This document shows positions 63,033 to 64,000 of a stretch of 64,000 nt of DNA, piece by piece; position 1 is the first letter of the stretch; the number at the start of each line of letters is the position of its first letter. A program made the position numbers and the translations under genes. This stretch comes from Bog-756 sp963703145 (GTDB lineage: Bacteria; Actinomycetota; Acidimicrobiia; Acidimicrobiales; RAAP-2), in contig OY969793.1 in assembly GCA_963703145.1 (NCBI GenBank), forward strand, positions 1 through 64,000. The letters are read 5' to 3'. Below the pieces are notes generated by a model. It was not told where the DNA came from, ran no database searches, and saw nothing but the letters and a program-made list of their open reading frames with translations.

Positions 63033-64000
63033 TCAGCTGAACTCGATGGCGCTGTACTCGGCCAGTTTGTGGAGGGGGTGGCGGGCGTCGATGAGCCGGA
63101 CCGTGCCCGAGCGGGACCGCATGACCAGCGACTGGGTGGTGGCTCCCCACTCGTCGTAGCGGACGCCGTGGAGCAGCTCACCGTCGGTGATGCCGGTGGC
63201 AGCGAAGAAGCAGTTGTCCCCCCGCACCAGGTCGTCGGTGGTCAGCACGGCGTCGAGGTCGTAGCCGGCATCGAGGGCGGCCTGGCGCTCGGTATCGTCC
63301 CGAGGCCATAGCTTCCCCTGGATCTCCCCGCCCATGGACTTGAGGGCCGCAGCAGCGATCACGCCCTCGGGGGTGCCTCCGATGCCCACCAGCAGGTCCA
63401 CGCCGGTGTCGGGCCACGAGGTGGCGATGGCGCCGGCCACGTCCCCGTCGGTGATGAGCCGGATCCGGGCCCCCGCCCCGCGCACCGAGGCGATGAGCTC
63501 GGCGTGCCGGGGCCGGTCGAGGATGGCCACGGCCAGGTCCCGCACCGAGGTGCCCTTGGCCCGGGCCACCGCCTCCAGGTTGTCCTCGATGGGCCGGGTG
63601 ATGTCGATGGTCCCGGCCGCCCGGGGCCCCACGGCCAGCTTCTCCATGTAGACGCACGGGCCCGGGTCGAACATCGTCCCCTGGTCGGACATGGCGATCA
63701 CCGCCAGCGCCCCTCCCCGGCCGAGGGCGGTGGGGGTGGTGCCGTCAATAGGGTCGACAGCGATGTCGGCCTTGGGCGGCGTGCCGTCCCCGATGCGCTC
63801 CCCGTTGTAGAGCATCGGGGCGTTGTCCTTCTCGCCCTCGCCGATGACCACCACGCCGTCCATGGCGATGCTGGACAGCACCAGCCTCATGGCCGAGACG
63901 GCGGCGCCGTCGGCACCTTCTTTGTCGCCTCGGCCCATCCACCGGGAGGCAGCCATCGCTGCGGCCTCGGTGACCCGGACGAGTTCCATGGCCAGGTTGC
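63033..64000 (-). CDS. glpX: Class II fructose-1,6-bisphosphatase, 5' end cut off
   Basis: GlpX-type phosphatase of gluconeogenesis. Visible marks: ELVRVTEAAAMAASRWMGRGDK, VVIGEGEKDNAPMLYNGE, metal-binding DPIDGTTPTALG, LITDGDVAGAIA and GIGGTPEGVIAAAALK. The ATG at 63989 lies inside the conserved start region; relatives have RNLALELVRVTEAAA and here the upstream codons read NLAMELV, so the true start lies beyond the right edge. Convergent with the ATP synthase operon. Confidence 0.93.
   Translation of the reverse strand, partial: NLAMELVRVTEAAAMAASRWMGRGDKEGADGAAVSAMRLVLSSIAMDGVVVIGEGEKDNAPMLYNGERIGDGTPPKADIAVDPIDGTTPTALGRGGALAVIAMSDQGTMFDPGPCVYMEKLAVGPRAAGTIDITRPIEDNLEAVARAKGTSVRDLAVAILDRPRHAELIASVRGAGARIRLITDGDVAGAIATSWPDTGVDLLVGIGGTPEGVIAAAALKSMGGEIQGKLWPRDDTERQAALDAGYDLDAVLTTDDLVRGDNCFFAATGITDGELLHGVRYDEWGATTQSLVMRSRSGTVRLIDARHPLHKLAEYSAIEFS

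Overview
The window is high-GC DNA (roughly 60-70 percent by eye), densely coded, with many ATGA/TGATG stop-start overlaps and many GTG starts. The gene order rpiB-glyA-wecA-atpZ/atpI-atpBEFHAGDC, the DUF2510 and decaprenyl-phosphate phosphoribosyltransferase-like proteins, class E sortase with LAxTG signals, and GYW-repeat proteins point to an actinobacterium. Class Acidimicrobiia or a neighbouring deep lineage is my best guess; this is inference, with no rRNA in the window to confirm it.

Layout. 1-3.8 kb: amino-acid metabolism (aminotransferase cut by the left edge, serA) and two small proteins. 3.8-5.4 kb (minus): a tiny membrane protein and a membrane-anchored GH5-type glycosidase. 5.6-24.6 kb: the accessory heart of the window. 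A phosphate ABC transporter (pstC, pstA, two pstS-like genes, pstB) is preceded by genes for small secreted domains that resemble the neocarzinostatin Ig-like fold. Five such domains occur: one on the minus strand and four on the plus strand, one of them inside an 1105-residue wall/adhesin-like protein. Two PstS-like proteins and one neocarzinostatin-like protein end in LAFTG-TM-RRR (class E sortase signal). Two other neocarzinostatin-like proteins end in PE(V/T)P-TM-RRR, like a PEP-CTERM signal. An exosortase/EpsI-like fusion lies just after pstB, and a class E sortase lies further downstream. 24.6-30 kb: hypothetical protein, GT2 glycosyltransferase, GT-C-like membrane protein, sortase. 30-32.3 kb (minus): coiled-coil protein and UbiA-family prenyl-phosphate phosphoribosyltransferase. 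32.7-38.8 kb (minus): two-component system, frameshifted apbE, ferric-reductase-like membrane protein, NuoF-like flavoprotein and a ferredoxin, apparently one electron-transfer unit. 39.5-43.6 kb (minus): leuD, leuC, greA, Baeyer-Villiger-type monooxygenase. 43.8-47.2 kb: xylose/ribose-type sugar ABC transporter closed by a strong hairpin. 47.4-51.3 kb: beta-lactamase-family hydrolase, LPG-synthase-like flippase, thiolase-like protein. 51.4-62.9 kb: rpiB, glyA, wecA and the complete F1Fo ATP synthase operon. 63-64 kb (minus): glpX cut by the right edge.

How the parts may work together. The overlapping 1-4 nt junctions from 13.2 to 20.9 kb make neocarzinostatin-like proteins, transporter and solute-binding proteins one translational unit. 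The binding proteins appear wall- or membrane-anchored by sortase rather than lipidated. I infer a cell-surface phosphate-capture system with two parallel C-terminal sorting pathways.

Caution on quality. Three genes (the minus-strand neocarzinostatin-like gene, apbE and atpG) each carry one extra base in a G/C-rich stretch. Because atpG should be essential, sequencing or assembly error is likely for at least that one.
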